Positions 36,301 through 47,047 of a stretch of DNA of 64,000 nucleotides are shown here, one piece after another (within the stretch, counting starts at the first letter, position 1; every line of letters starts with the position of its first letter). Source of the stretch: Phialocephala subalpina (Eukaryota > Ascomycota > Leotiomycetes > Helotiales > Mollisiaceae); the NCBI GenBank assembly GCA_900073065.1, contig FJOG01000007.1, forward strand, positions 2,046,865-2,110,864, written 5' to 3'. The notes under the pieces were generated by a model that made no database searches, was not told the DNA's origin, and saw nothing but the letters and a program-made list of their open reading frames with translations. A program made the position numbers and the translations under genes.

Positions 36301-37551
36301 GCATGAACAGTACAACTCGAATGAAGCACTTACAAATACTCCAACGGCGACTTCCCACACTGAATTTTCTCGAATATTTGAGTGTCATCCACATTATCAA
36401 CTACCATCAGCCAACGCTGCTTGTAGTGGCGTTCAAACCAATCTCGTACAAGCTGCAAGACATCGACGTGGGGATCGTTTCTTCCCGGAAGTTGAAATTC
36501 TGTAGCTATTTGCTTGTACGATTCTTCAAACCTAGTGGCCGTCGAAGCTAGAATCCAAAAGGTCGACGTATCAGGAGATCGTTCTTTACGTAAGTAGGCG
36601 TACTCGAGTGCGATTTGTGACTTTCTAACACACTTTTCTGAGTTCATGTTCGTCTGGAGTGGAAATTATACGGCCTACCCAATTCCTCCCAAACCGCACA
36701 ACGCTGTTGTCTGGACTTCTCTTGGCCCAGGTCCCGGCGAGGAGCCAAGCCTCTTATCAAGTTGGAGGATGAGCTCATCTCGTCCTAGAAAACCAGAGTT
36801 CCTTGCTAAGGGGACCATGAAAATGATCTTCCTTTGCACTGGTCTCGTGATTAGAAATGGACTTTGGAAGAATAGAGATGACCTAGGTTCAAATCAATAA
36901 AGGATGGAGTCTCTCACTAGCAGATGAATCTATGGATGGCTGATTTGGGGAGAGCTGCAAGTCACCCAAGCCTCTAATGATTGACTCAGAGTTCTGGACA
37001 AGGATGGTAGTTTTGTCATCTACCCGCAGTGCAGTAGCCCTATGAGCGCATCAATATCAAGTCCAGCAGATAGAGAAGGAAATTTACTCAATCCTCGTTT
37101 GCTGCTGCATCTTGATCAGGTCCAATATCCTGTCCAACGATGTTTGGAACTTGTCAAGCTTTTCTTTCCCACGGAGCGCCTTGAAAGCTTTCCAACCCTT
37201 CTCCGCCGTCCGCGCAGTTGCCTGCCTCCTTTTCAGCCATGAGGAGTTGCTCCCTCTTTCCCGTGGCTGATCTGGGGTGAGTTTCAGACTTTCCAGAAAC
37301 ACACGTAGTCCCTCAGCCTCCTCAGAGTAGATCTGCAACGCAAGTTTCTCGTGATCAAGTCGTGCTCGCCCGGACTCATCAAGTTCTTTGACTGCTCTGA
37401 TTGTTAAGTCTAACTGTTTCGAAATCGCAAGAACTTCCGCTGGAGCCCCGCCCATTGATGAATATTCTTTGATGAGAGCATGCAATTTGGCGGTGGTGTC
37501 AATGAAGCCGAGAACATTGCTGGCCAGACCAATTGCTGCCAGCGCCTCCAT
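33386..37551 (-). CDS. NLR-like STAND protein: helical N-domain, NB-ARC, TPR
   Basis: Predicted join: 37551-37088, 37039-36918, 36838-36679, 36624-36334, 36205-35045, 34988-34865, 34762-33386; 1232 aa. Residues 1-155 form a helical domain (MEALAAIGLASNVLGFIDTT) of the kind found at the N-terminus of fungal STAND proteins (SesA/PigL_N-like). The NB-ARC has P-loop GLGGIGKS (about 243-250, split by an intron), Walker B LMVVDNVDD (about 320-328), GSILFTSRN and the HLPLAI motif (about 408-413). From about residue 560 to the end are kinesin-light-chain-style TPRs (for example HFRQALSTREKTFGREHETT). In fungi such proteins are nucleotide-switched receptors implicated in non-self recognition and regulated cell death. 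That role is inferred by family; the ligand is unknown. Six introns of 48, 79, 54, 128, 56 and 102 bp all restore phase, and the frame is intact throughout, so the gene looks functional. No effector gene with an obvious HET or amyloid motif lies adjacent. Confidence 0.88.
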
Positions 37552-38400
37552 GGCAATTTTTCAGGTCTAACAGGTCATGTAGAAGCGCTGTGGTATACTT
37601 GCATTTATTAGTTGACAGTACTCCTCCGATATTTGTCGTGGAGAGGACCGAGGTTGTTTGCGCCTGGCTGTGAAGTTGCTCGCACAAAAATTGCTCGTCA
37701 GCAGAGGAGCTGAAAATTAGTCAGCATATAAATTAATGCACAACCACATTTGTTTTTCTTGCAGCACTCAAGAATGACTAATTGAAAGTTAAATGGCACG
37801 TGGTTATCCTTGCACATGTAGAACATAACTTCCATTGACCCAAATGCTTTGAAAAGGGTATTTAGAGAGCCGTTTAATTGATGTTTCCCGCCCTTGGGTT
37901 CAACACTCTCCCTTTTTGGGTCTTAAATTAACCGAGTTAATACTGTATCATCTCTATTGATAGGTCTTGCCAAATCCTCTCTAGAAATTACTTAAGGGAT
38001 ATAAAAACTGCAGTTCTCAACGAAACACGACAAAAGATTTATATTGAGAACTAAAATCCTTATTGCATCATCCCCCAAGGGCGAACTTCGAAGACCAGGG
38101 CCATCGGCGACGAAATAAGAAACGAAGCCGTTTGACTCAGGAGATGTCCTTTCAATTCTTTGTGACCACCAAAAGAATACCCGATGAAAGGAATTGACAC
38201 ACAAGGCCACCAGCTTTCTCGTTTTCGTAAGGTGAGCGATGGACTTGCTTTGGTTTGATTTATTTTTCCCACTAAGAGCTAACAATCCCAAGGTTATCCC
38301 AATCGCTGTTCAGGTCGTGGTTTGGTAGTGGTGGTTAGGTGGGCGGAAAATCGCATATTACAAAACACGACTTTTCCTAACTATTCCTTGCATCTCAAAG
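37552..38400. other. 5' flank of the NLR-like gene
   Basis: No supportable gene. A 99-codon minus-strand frame at 37992-38291 has no motif. The base composition falls toward AT near 38400. Confidence 0.4.
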
Positions 38401-39136
38401 AACATTATAATTGCAGATAAAGGGCTCATTACTATAACGGATTAGATTTAATTAGAGATCCTTAAGAATAATTCTATTGGAAAAGATTTTAATACCTTTC
38501 GAATTTCTTTTAATTTAATATATAAAAATAAAATGTCAGAGGGCGCTATCACGTGCGTTCGCCCCTTAGCTCGGCGCTACCCGGCTTCTGGGCCTCAAGA
38601 AGCCGAGCAGCCGCTCAGCCTCTCTCTTCTTCTCTAAGTTTCAGCGAATTCACTCATTACCCTTGCTCCCTGATCCGAGCCCTTTTGGTGACCGTTACAG
38701 TAATATATTTTTTATATTTCGAATATATTTAATGAATTTAATTAAAAAAAATTTAATTTAATATTTATTTAATTAATATATAAATATTTATAAATTTCTT
38801 TTTAATTCTCTTTTTATTTTAATTATATTATATTTCTTTAAATTATAATTTTTATTAATAATTATAATAATATATATATTTAAAATTAAAATTATAATAT
38901 TATTATTAAATTTATTTCGTATTTTTAATTTATATTATTTATTAATATAATTATAAGAAAATAAATATATTAATATTAATTTAAATTATTATATTTTTAT
39001 TAAATTAAAAAAATCAATATGAAATTCTTTTTAAAAATCAAATTTTAAAAAAGAATATATAAAAAATTAAATATATTATTAAAGTTTTTAATAATTTAAT
39101 AATTAGTAATTATATAATATAATGATATTTAATTTT
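38401..39136. repeat. AT-rich, RIP-like island with a GC-rich insert
   Basis: From about 38400 and especially 38700-39136 the sequence is nearly pure A/T, like the left edge of the window, and it runs into a gap. Within it, about 38535-38700 is abruptly GC-richer. It includes an 8-bp-stem hairpin (CGGCTTCT ... AGAAGCCG, loop of about 8 nt) near 38580-38606. This is probably a RIP-mutated repeat with a surviving non-RIPed part; the element type is not recognisable. Confidence 0.7.
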
Positions 39137-39476
39137 NNNNNNNNNNNNNNNNNNNNNNNNNNNNNNNNNNNNNNNNNNNNNNNNNNNNNNNNNNNNNNNN
39201 NNNNNNNNNNNNNNNNNNNNNNNNNNNNNNNNNNNNNNNNNNNNNNNNNNNNNNNNNNNNNNNNNNNNNNNNNNNNNNNNNNNNNNNNNNNNNNNNNNNN
39301 NNNNNNNNNNNNNNNNNNNNNNNNNNNNNNNNNNNNNNNNNNNNNNNNNNNNNNNNNNNNNNNNNNNNNNNNNNNNNNNNNNNNNNNNNNNNNNNNNNNN
39401 NNNNNNNNNNNNNNNNNNNNNNNNNNNNNNNNNNNNNNNNNNNNNNNNNNNNNNNNNNNNNNNNNNNNNNNNNNNN
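39137..39476. other. Assembly gap (340 N)
   Basis: Run of undetermined bases at the border between the AT-rich island and a coding frame; a repeat-caused gap is likely. Confidence 0.98.
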
Positions 39477-40045
39477 ATGGCCTCCCAATCTCTCCAGCTG
39501 GGTGAGTGATTATCAAACTCCCATGCGACAGCATCAATTGCAGTCCGTCCAGCATCACTCCAGCTCCTGCACACGTAGTCTCGCATGATCTTGATGGCCT
39601 CCAGCAGCTGCCTCTTTGTCGGCGTCTCTCCAGAGGCAGAGCACAATGTCAGAATGTAGATCTGCGGACGATTCCCTTCGTCGTTGGGCAGCACTAGACG
39701 ATTGTCTCGGACAAGTACGAGTCCTGGTGGTACATTGCTACTATGGAGCTCGTGTGTTCTTCCCTCCAACAGAATGATGATGAATTTTTTTGTGACACCG
39801 TGGAGAATGCTAATGACCCGTCCCAATATCTCCTCTCTCTTCCCTGGAAGATCGAATGGTGTCCTCCTGATATCGGAAGAGCTGGTAGATAATAGCTGGT
39901 CTGCGAGACGAGAGACACCACTGTCTAGAGCATGACGGAACCACGCAGCATTTGGGGGAAGACCAAGGTCTCGGAATTTCTTTTCGAATACATTCGGAGG
40001 CGCTGTTGGCAGATCTGGGAATTGGAATGCCTTCGGTTCACTCAT
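39477..40045 (-). CDS. Hypothetical protein, 3' end lost in the gap
   Basis: An open frame of at least 189 codons starts at 40045 (MSEPKAFQFPDLPTAPPNVF) and runs into the gap, so its C-terminus is unknown. Visible features are a proline-rich start, a charged helical middle (SRLADQLLSTSSSD), a hydrophobic strand FIIILLEGRTHEL, and a segment KRQLLEAIKIMRDYVCRSW near the gap. No domain is recognised. The absence of stops over 569 bp with balanced codon use supports a real gene. Beyond the gap is AT-rich repeat, so the true gene may end inside the gap or be truncated by the repeat. Confidence 0.5.
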
Positions 40046-41078
40046 GGTGGTGGAGAAGGCTTGTTGCGAGGTTCGATTTTGGCTGCAGAAGCGTCAAAGG
40101 ATGTGGTCAAGCAGAAGCGATCGAGTTGCGATCCGATAGTCCTTTGATTGAAGTAATTTCAATCCCGAAGGCTACGCGTGGCTTCGGAGGCGGAGGTGTA
40201 TGGCTGAATTGTGAGGGAAGGAAAACATTATTTTGAATCGTGCAGATGTCAAGGAGACCGAAAGCGAACACTTTTCGAGGATCTTCAGTTATCTAGAAAC
40301 CGGCTGTTAATGGAAGTCGAAGATAATCAAATTTGATGCCTTGGCAATTCAAGTGGTGAGTTGTTGGTGGGAGAGATAAACCAATTATCGAAATGCGCAA
40401 CGTCCGTTTTGCTGTTGATATCCGGGACTCAACGTCAACAGGTGGAGGACGAGGCTTGTTATGTTAGACTTTGTAGTGATCTTTATCCCAAGCTTTTGAA
40501 GTTCCAACGAAGTGCCGCTGCGCAGAAATTCATAGACCGGGGATTCAAAAATGTCAGTTCTCAATCTGAATAAATCAAAAGAAGTTGAGCAGATAGGTAG
40601 GAGGTTGAGGCTGAAGCGGTGTAAAGCGGAAATAGTTGGCCTAGAATGCCCCAAATCACTTTGCACAATTGAGTTATTTCTTTAAGGCGATCGACCTTGT
40701 AAAAGACGTCTCTACTGAGAGGCTATGGAAGTTAAGAGGAGGTTCAAGCTTCAAGGCTGAGATCGATGTTCCAATTTGACAGGGACATTCACTTCAAAAG
40801 TGTCGATTTTGGGCCTAGGTAACGTCAAGAAAACCCAAAACGGACGCTAGAGCTCGTCAGCCTCGTCATCACAGCCTTGCCTTTCTTTCCATGAATAAAA
40901 TCCCGACCTCGTTTCACATTTCCTCCAAACGCACGATCCCCGGCCACTTCCTCACCTCTGCGCACCTAACACCAGAGAAAGGAAGGCATACGAAGTCGCC
41001 ATCTCAAGGATCACCAAGTCTCGCAAAGGGAAGACCCCCAGAAAAAGCAAGAAGTCCCAAATCCCAAAGGCAACAACG
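40046..41078. other. Intergenic with a repeated 3'-flank fragment
   Basis: This lies between the divergent hypothetical genes. Part of it (40613-40810) resembles the DNA immediately after the stop codon of the next gene (42200-42400). Otherwise it holds short frames only. Confidence 0.5.
40613..40810 (+). repeat. Diverged copy of the 42200-42400 segment
   Basis: Bases 40621-40673 match 42207-42259 at 49 of 53 positions by eye. Weaker similarity continues to about 40810 (CATTCACTTCAAAA against TATTCACCTCAAAT). Both are in the same orientation. The second copy starts at the stop codon of the uncharacterised 340-aa gene, so this may be a remnant of a duplicated gene end or a dispersed repeat. 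Confidence 0.65.
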
Positions 41079-42201
41079 ATGTCTCAACCACAGCCAAATG
41101 CACCGACGGGCAACAAGCCCAAGAGCGTGAAGCCAGCAGGAGCACGTGCCAGTAGGCCAGACAGTTTCTCTAGATATCAAAAGCGCTGACTTGTGTATAG
41201 CAACCAAAGATGGGGTCGATAAACTAATCCTGAAGCTTGATAAAGTTATCGATGGAGACAGAAGCAACCTCGATATCGCATCATTCTCGAAGCCGCACCC
41301 GAGGAACCTGGACCCGGTTATATACGTCAGCCACGCGTATGAATTTTGTCCCATGGGCCGCGTTCGAGAGGGTCTCAATGCAGCTGGCAAAGATGCAGCA
41401 TGGACAACCAGACCTCGTGGCTTGACTGAGAAATCCGAAAACCCCTTGCGCGACAACGTCCAGATGGGTGCTTTGGCCAGGATCGAATTCCTGTTTGAGA
41501 AGGTCCTCACAAAGAAACAAGCGGTTAGATTTGTTCCCGCCTGTACTCCTAAAGGCACCGAGTTCAGTTCAGCTACTGAGCTCTTCGTTAATTCCTTCAA
41601 GCACGCATGCGGAAATGCCAAGAGCGACTTCAACAAGCGAATGCTCATGTGGGTCATGTAAGTTTCCAGCAATCTAGCATTCGATCTCAGCGACTAACTA
41701 CATACCAGAGCAACTGTGAAGCATCGCGACTTCAAGGAAATCGTCGAAAAGCCGCTGGATCAACATTACGCCTGGTGGCGCTCGCGTCTGAGGTTGGCTA
41801 CTCCTGCAGACGAGATCGAGATTACTGGCAAGAAGATAGTGATATGGTTGCTTGACGCATGGTCCGATTGCATCGACTTTCCTTTCATATTCTGTACCGA
41901 CCATATCGGCATTCAGGAGAGAGGTCCGGCATGGCAAAGCAAGTTGGACATGCAGAATTGGCTGTTCTACTTCTGTGGATTCATGGCAGTCCAGTGTTTC
42001 CTCCTGGCAGTTGACCACGATGACCGAGAGGAGTTTCAACACTACTGGACCATCTATCTTACTCAATGGGGCGCCTCGAATAAAGGCATTAAGAAGATGA
42101 TGCCGAAGAGTTCTGATGATATCGCCGTCCAATCTGTTCTCTTGAGAAGCAGAGACATCCCCATCGCCGAGCCTGCGTTTCCAGTCAAGCAAATACAATG
42201 A
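41079..42201 (+). CDS. Uncharacterised three-exon protein, 340 aa
   Basis: Predicted join: 41079-41151, 41201-41657, 41709-42201; 340 aa. The first exon is basic and proline-rich (MSQPQPNAPTGNKPKSVKP). The rest appears globular with many aromatic residues: YVSHAYEFCPMGRVREGL, KRMLMWVIATVKHRDFKEIV, HYAWWRSRLRLAT, QNWLFYFCGFMAVQCFLLAV. No transmembrane segment is certain, and no catalytic motif or family is recognised. Introns of 49 and 51 bp have GTAGGC/GTAAGT donors, a GCTGAC or ACTAAC branch point and correct phase, which supports the plus-strand reading over a 222-codon minus-strand shadow. The neighbours are a gap-truncated hypothetical gene (divergent) and a long gene-poor region. Confidence 0.65.
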
Positions 42202-45200
42202 GCGGCGTAAAGCGGAAATTGTTGGTCTAGAATGTCCCAAATCACTTTGCACAATCGAGACATTAAGGCAGTTAACTTTAGAGAAATGATACTGAAGTTC
42301 TCCTACCGTGAGGCCTTGAAGAGCACCAGAATTTCCTAGACTGAACCTGGATGTATTTCTACCTTGGCAAGGTATATTCACCTCAAATAGCGTCGGCCGG
42401 ACCGAATAATAATATTTGAAGGATGATAACCTCAGATAACAAAAGCTAAATCGAAAGAATTATAACCCGGATTAAACGTACGAATATATATTATCGTTGT
42501 TCATTTCAAGGTGTCCATGAAATTCCGATATATCCTTAGCACTTCTTCCTTTTACCAACCTCTACCTCGATGCATCTCTCCTTGCAGGGCTATACAGTGG
42601 CATTGCTCTTGCCAATTGTAATTGAATCAGTGCCTGCCAATGGCCAAAGTAGCGCTATTTTCTCCGCCGTGGAAAATGCTCGGTGAAGATGGTGTTAAGT
42701 GCACCCAAGTCACCAAGATATTGGATGAATAATTGCAAGCAATGATGACTCTTGGTGTGTAAATGGCATTATCCTATCCAGCTTGAAGTTCCTCTCCCTG
42801 CACGGTATTGCTCCGTGGAAGTCTCGTTCTTAAGTATCGAAAATTGGAAGCAGACTCAATGAAGTTGAAGGAATGACCACACACTGCTCAAGAAGTCGAA
42901 AGAGCAACTGTAGGAAAATCTCCATCTTTGATTCAGTATTGTGGACAAATGAGGGGTACTATTCGGAAGATATATTCAAGTGTTTGACAAACCCCTGGTA
43001 ATATGTAGGACATTGAAAAGGTTATACCAAGGAAACTCCTCTCTTGCGGGGAGTTGACGGAATGACTACATGCAAGCTTCTACTTCCAACTCAATATCGT
43101 CAATAGATGAAAGGTATTTTCCGCTGAGGTTTTGTGGTCTTGGTGGTTCCAGGTTTTATAATCATAGTGGTTTCTGTGCACTTCAAGTGGCTTTCAGGGC
43201 ATCGAATACACGCCTCCAAGCACATCTTTCTCTTGTATGAGGTCAACGATGGTTAGAGCCACATATTGATTGTTGATTCGGCATAACTAAAGGAATGCCA
43301 ATCTTTTTTCATAGGAAGTCCAAGGAGTGGTCGCTGGCGAAGATCCATTGTTGGTGCGATATTATAGATGGTGAGGTTATTGCAGACATTTACGAAGTCG
43401 AAGGAGAGTGCTATAAACGTAGGTTTATCCTTGGTAGGCATCTTGAAAGAGTTTGATGGGTTAGAAACTAGAGTCGAAGAGGAAGCTCGTTTATTGACGC
43501 AATACACAAAATCTATGAAGGAAGGAGTTGTATTTCATAGATTGGAATAAACCATTCGCTCTACTATATATTTTTACTCTTCACGATTACTACTACATAT
43601 AATTGGAGCTATAGTTCTATCATTAGTTCGGTATTATTGGAAAACTCTTATTAACTTGTTAAATAAAACTTAAAGGAAGTATTCTTTGGATTGGTATATA
43701 AATCTTTCAACTCGGCGATTATTATCCGATATTCACCTCCTATTGTAATAATAAACTAAAATAATCCCACCTCCCTTTCGAACACCTTAAGGCGCAACCA
43801 GCTGCTAGGCTTTGAGCTTATCAATGCTCGGATCCACGCTACCTTGGGCGAGAATCGAATCATCCTCGCGCCATGTGCCTCCGAGAACCCGATCAAGTCT
43901 CTGCGCGGGCACAAGTTCGATGCAAGAATCCCAATCCTGAACGCGCTTACTGAGGATTCCCGCAAGATGGTGTTAAAGTTCGATGCATATGTTGCCGATA
44001 TCGATCGTCTCGACCAAAATACTCCTATCGTCGTGTAAAATCCCCTTTCTTTCTACTAAAATCTCGGCTGGTATGTTCAAAGCAAATTTCGAGCTGCCCA
44101 TGCTGCTAGACGATCATTCTTCGGAGATGTCCAAAAAGTCCTCCTCATGTACCAACGATACATTACCCTCGCTGTAGATGTAGATACTGGAACACTCATA
44201 CCAGCCCGCCGGGCCACCTCCGACGAACTTCGTGCCGAGCTGTTTTTGGTTTGATGGAGGTCACCCGTCCTTTCTGTGTGCCTCTTGGGGGATTATACCC
44301 TGGTTAGAGATGGGCACACAGACGCATCGGGCACAGAGATGATATCATAGTGAAGGAGTGCACGGTCATGAATGGACACCTTAGCAATGAGTCTCGACAA
44401 GTAAATTTCGTCCTACGCCAACTTGTTGCATGCCATTGCTGGAAGTACAAGTACACCCTTTCTTGACTACTAGATTTCCACACACTACACATATTACATG
44501 CTCGGCTCAGACGAATTCGCCATGGAAATGCGATGGGGGTGCAATGCATAGGTCACGTGAAATCGGGGATTATCCCCTTGAATCGCTGTTTCAATCTAAT
44601 CATATCAAAGGTCTCGTTTTGAGAGTTCAGAAGCTTTGAAACTAGCAGCTATGACTGCCTGGTCCCAGAATGATTTGGTATATGTACAACCCTGAGCAAA
44701 TCTGACTGAGGTATTTGCTTCTCGCAGCCTCGAGTGTCCCAGTCTTTGGCTAAAATTCTCTTCTTCTTTCCATTATTTTGTTAGTCTCTAGCTATATTGG
44801 AAGGAAAGCTTTGGGGAGGTGCTGTTCTCTACTTCCAAGATTTATTATAGCGCCCTTCTTACCAATAGAAAGTAAAACGGAGCACTAGTTCTGGTTTAGC
44901 CTCGAATTCTCTGTCGGAATGCTATTCTTTCCACGATTAAATTTATCTCCAGATATTCCAGGAGCATTTTGATATTCTAGGCTACTACCCTCAGGCTTGT
45001 ACTCTTGGACATTCAATTTTGTCACGGATAGTTTGACAATACTAACCCGACGTTCTAGGCATATCCTCGACCGTAGCCTGGCCTGTATATAACGAATGTT
45101 GCATTACCTAGTGTATTATCGTATTAACAAATGGCTCGATTATCCCATGACTTGTCGTGCGCGGGAAATGGAAGACGTCTAACTCTTGGTCTCAACTTGA

Positions 45201-46819
45201 AACTCACCAAGTTGTGACTAAAACATTTCTCAATAAGGTTTTAGCCATTTGTTAGGTCTCTGATGGTATTGTATTTAAGAAGGCGAAGGGAGGCAAGGAC
45301 CCAAAGAAAGCTCACCTTTCAACGTCCTGTATCGCTATCCTCCCAAGACTTTAGTTGTGAGTGTATCGTTCGAAATACGTTGATATGAGGTTCTGCATAT
45401 TGGTGACCATTCAGGATAGGAACGGAGAGGGCATGGATTGCAGTTGTTTCATTGAGATCTCTGTCCCTCAGCTGCAAATGTACTCAGAGTAAAATGAGGA
45501 TAATCATGTTTCTTTCCTCTCCCGAGCCTTCCTTCAAATCGCCCGACTTCATTTCTACAGGTAAGATAAGTCAAGTCCGAACTCAACTCAAGGTCGAGCA
45601 TCTTTCGATCCAAGTGAAGTCAACGCCATGCACCTCCGAAATGAACTAGATATCACATGCGTTCTGAATCCGGCCGTTGCTCTCATTTGACAGAAAACAT
45701 CTGCTACAAAGGACTGTCAAATAATGTTAGAAAGTCAAGCTAAACTTGAGAAAGGAGAATATTTATTATGTTTTAAAATCAAGCTGCGACGAGTTTTCTT
45801 CTTGTACACTTTGGGTAGTGTCAAATGTCGGAGCTGAGCTTCACACTGAGTTCCCTGAAGCAAAACCGACTCCCGAACCTTGAGACCATTGGCAAAATAT
45901 ATCAAACTGGGCCCAAAACCACTAGCACAGACAACAACTTGCATGGTTGGAGAGTAGTTGTCCACTTACTTTGATACCCTTGATACCTGTTGAAGAGATT
46001 GGAATGAGCATCTGGCGAGGCATGTTCATCTTGGGTTACTTGAACTTTTCCATAGACTCCTAGCATCGTACCGGAACCCTTTTGACTGTGAATAGACTTG
46101 CTGTATTACTGGCATCTGGGAGGAATGTTGCTCGAAGTCTTGCTTGCCAGTTGGCGATGCGGGGACAAACATCTAGCGCACCGGAAGCCATGGTACCGAG
46201 GCGATACTGGTGCTTACCATTGGCCTGGCAATGCTACTGACTTGGAAACATGGCTCACTGACTTCGAAATCGTGCCTTTGACGATCTTCTAGTAGTGACT
46301 GATGCGAAGGAACTGACTCCGGCTGAGGACCCTTCACTATCATCTCAAGCGACGAGGCACGAACCAACTGTGTTGATGGGTAATCCAGATCGTATCATGC
46401 TCTCATCTTTTGATCATGAGATATTCTTAAAGTTGCGAAGGTTGAGCTACGAGAAAATGCAGCATCAGGACATCAGGATTTTGAGATGGCGAAGGAACCT
46501 CCAAATCACATTCGGTGAGGATATAGCGACATGCGAGACGACTAGAAGTTCAAGTTCTCTTCCATATTACATGTCTTCAGCGAGTGACATGGTCTCCCAA
46601 TGTTGTAATGCTAATGAATACCTATCTTTGTGAGGCATATTGCTTTGAATAACCCAACGTGACTGGGACATTGTGGACATCGTCATTTGAATCTTTATAG
46701 CCCTTGTTCCAAAACTTGAAGCAAATCTGGCGACTTCTCAATTTAATCCTATCGTCCCTTAGAAGCATAGTACATTCATCTTGAACATTTCGACTCATTT
46801 CGGGGGTCGGTGCGATTGG
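42202..46819. other. 4.6-kb gene-poor region
   Basis: Only frames below 115 codons. The first 200 bp is the second copy of the repeat at 40613-40810. A coding-like remnant on plus at about 43795-44036 reads LRGHKFDARIPILNALTEDS. It is followed by FKANFELPMLLDDHS and, in another frame, YQRYITLAVDVDTGTLIPAR, suggesting a decayed gene of unknown family around 43790-44250. The rest shows no motif. Confidence 0.45.
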
Positions 46820-47047
46820 TCGCGCGATAAGCTGCTCGTTTTCCCCCCATATGGGGCCCCACGGTTTGTTTAGATCCTTGCATCGATTAAAATTCCGCGA
46901 GTAATCTTCCCGAAAAGCTCGGTTTCCGGTTATTTGAGCCCGGTCCGTTTCGCACTTCTTTACCGGATCTCATGCTACCCGAGCTTGCCCCCGCCGCACG
47001 TCCTCGTGGGGCCCCATTAGGGGAAAAACGAGCAGCCTATCGCGCGA
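46820..47047. mobile_element. MITE-like element with 44-bp terminal inverted repeats
   Basis: Bases 46820-46863 are the inverted complement of 47005-47047. Starting from the outer ends both read TCGCGCGATA, then CTGCTCGTTTT, then a C-run, then ATGGGGCCCCACG, with one mismatch and a small length difference in the T/C run. The whole is 228 bp, has no coding potential and is GC-richer than its flanks. This is the structure of a non-autonomous DNA transposon (MITE). No clear target-site duplication is visible, so superfamily is not assigned, and a large stem-loop of other origin is not excluded. Confidence 0.75.

Noticed and set aside
33386..40045. NLR plus adjacent effector gene pair (as in HET-S-type systems)
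   Set aside because: The next gene has no recognisable HET, HeLo or amyloid motif and is cut by a gap and an AT-rich island, so a functional pair cannot be supported.
41004..41672. 222-codon minus-strand frame
   Set aside because: It is the antisense shadow of the three-exon plus-strand gene, which has proper introns. The minus frame has no motif and low coding character.
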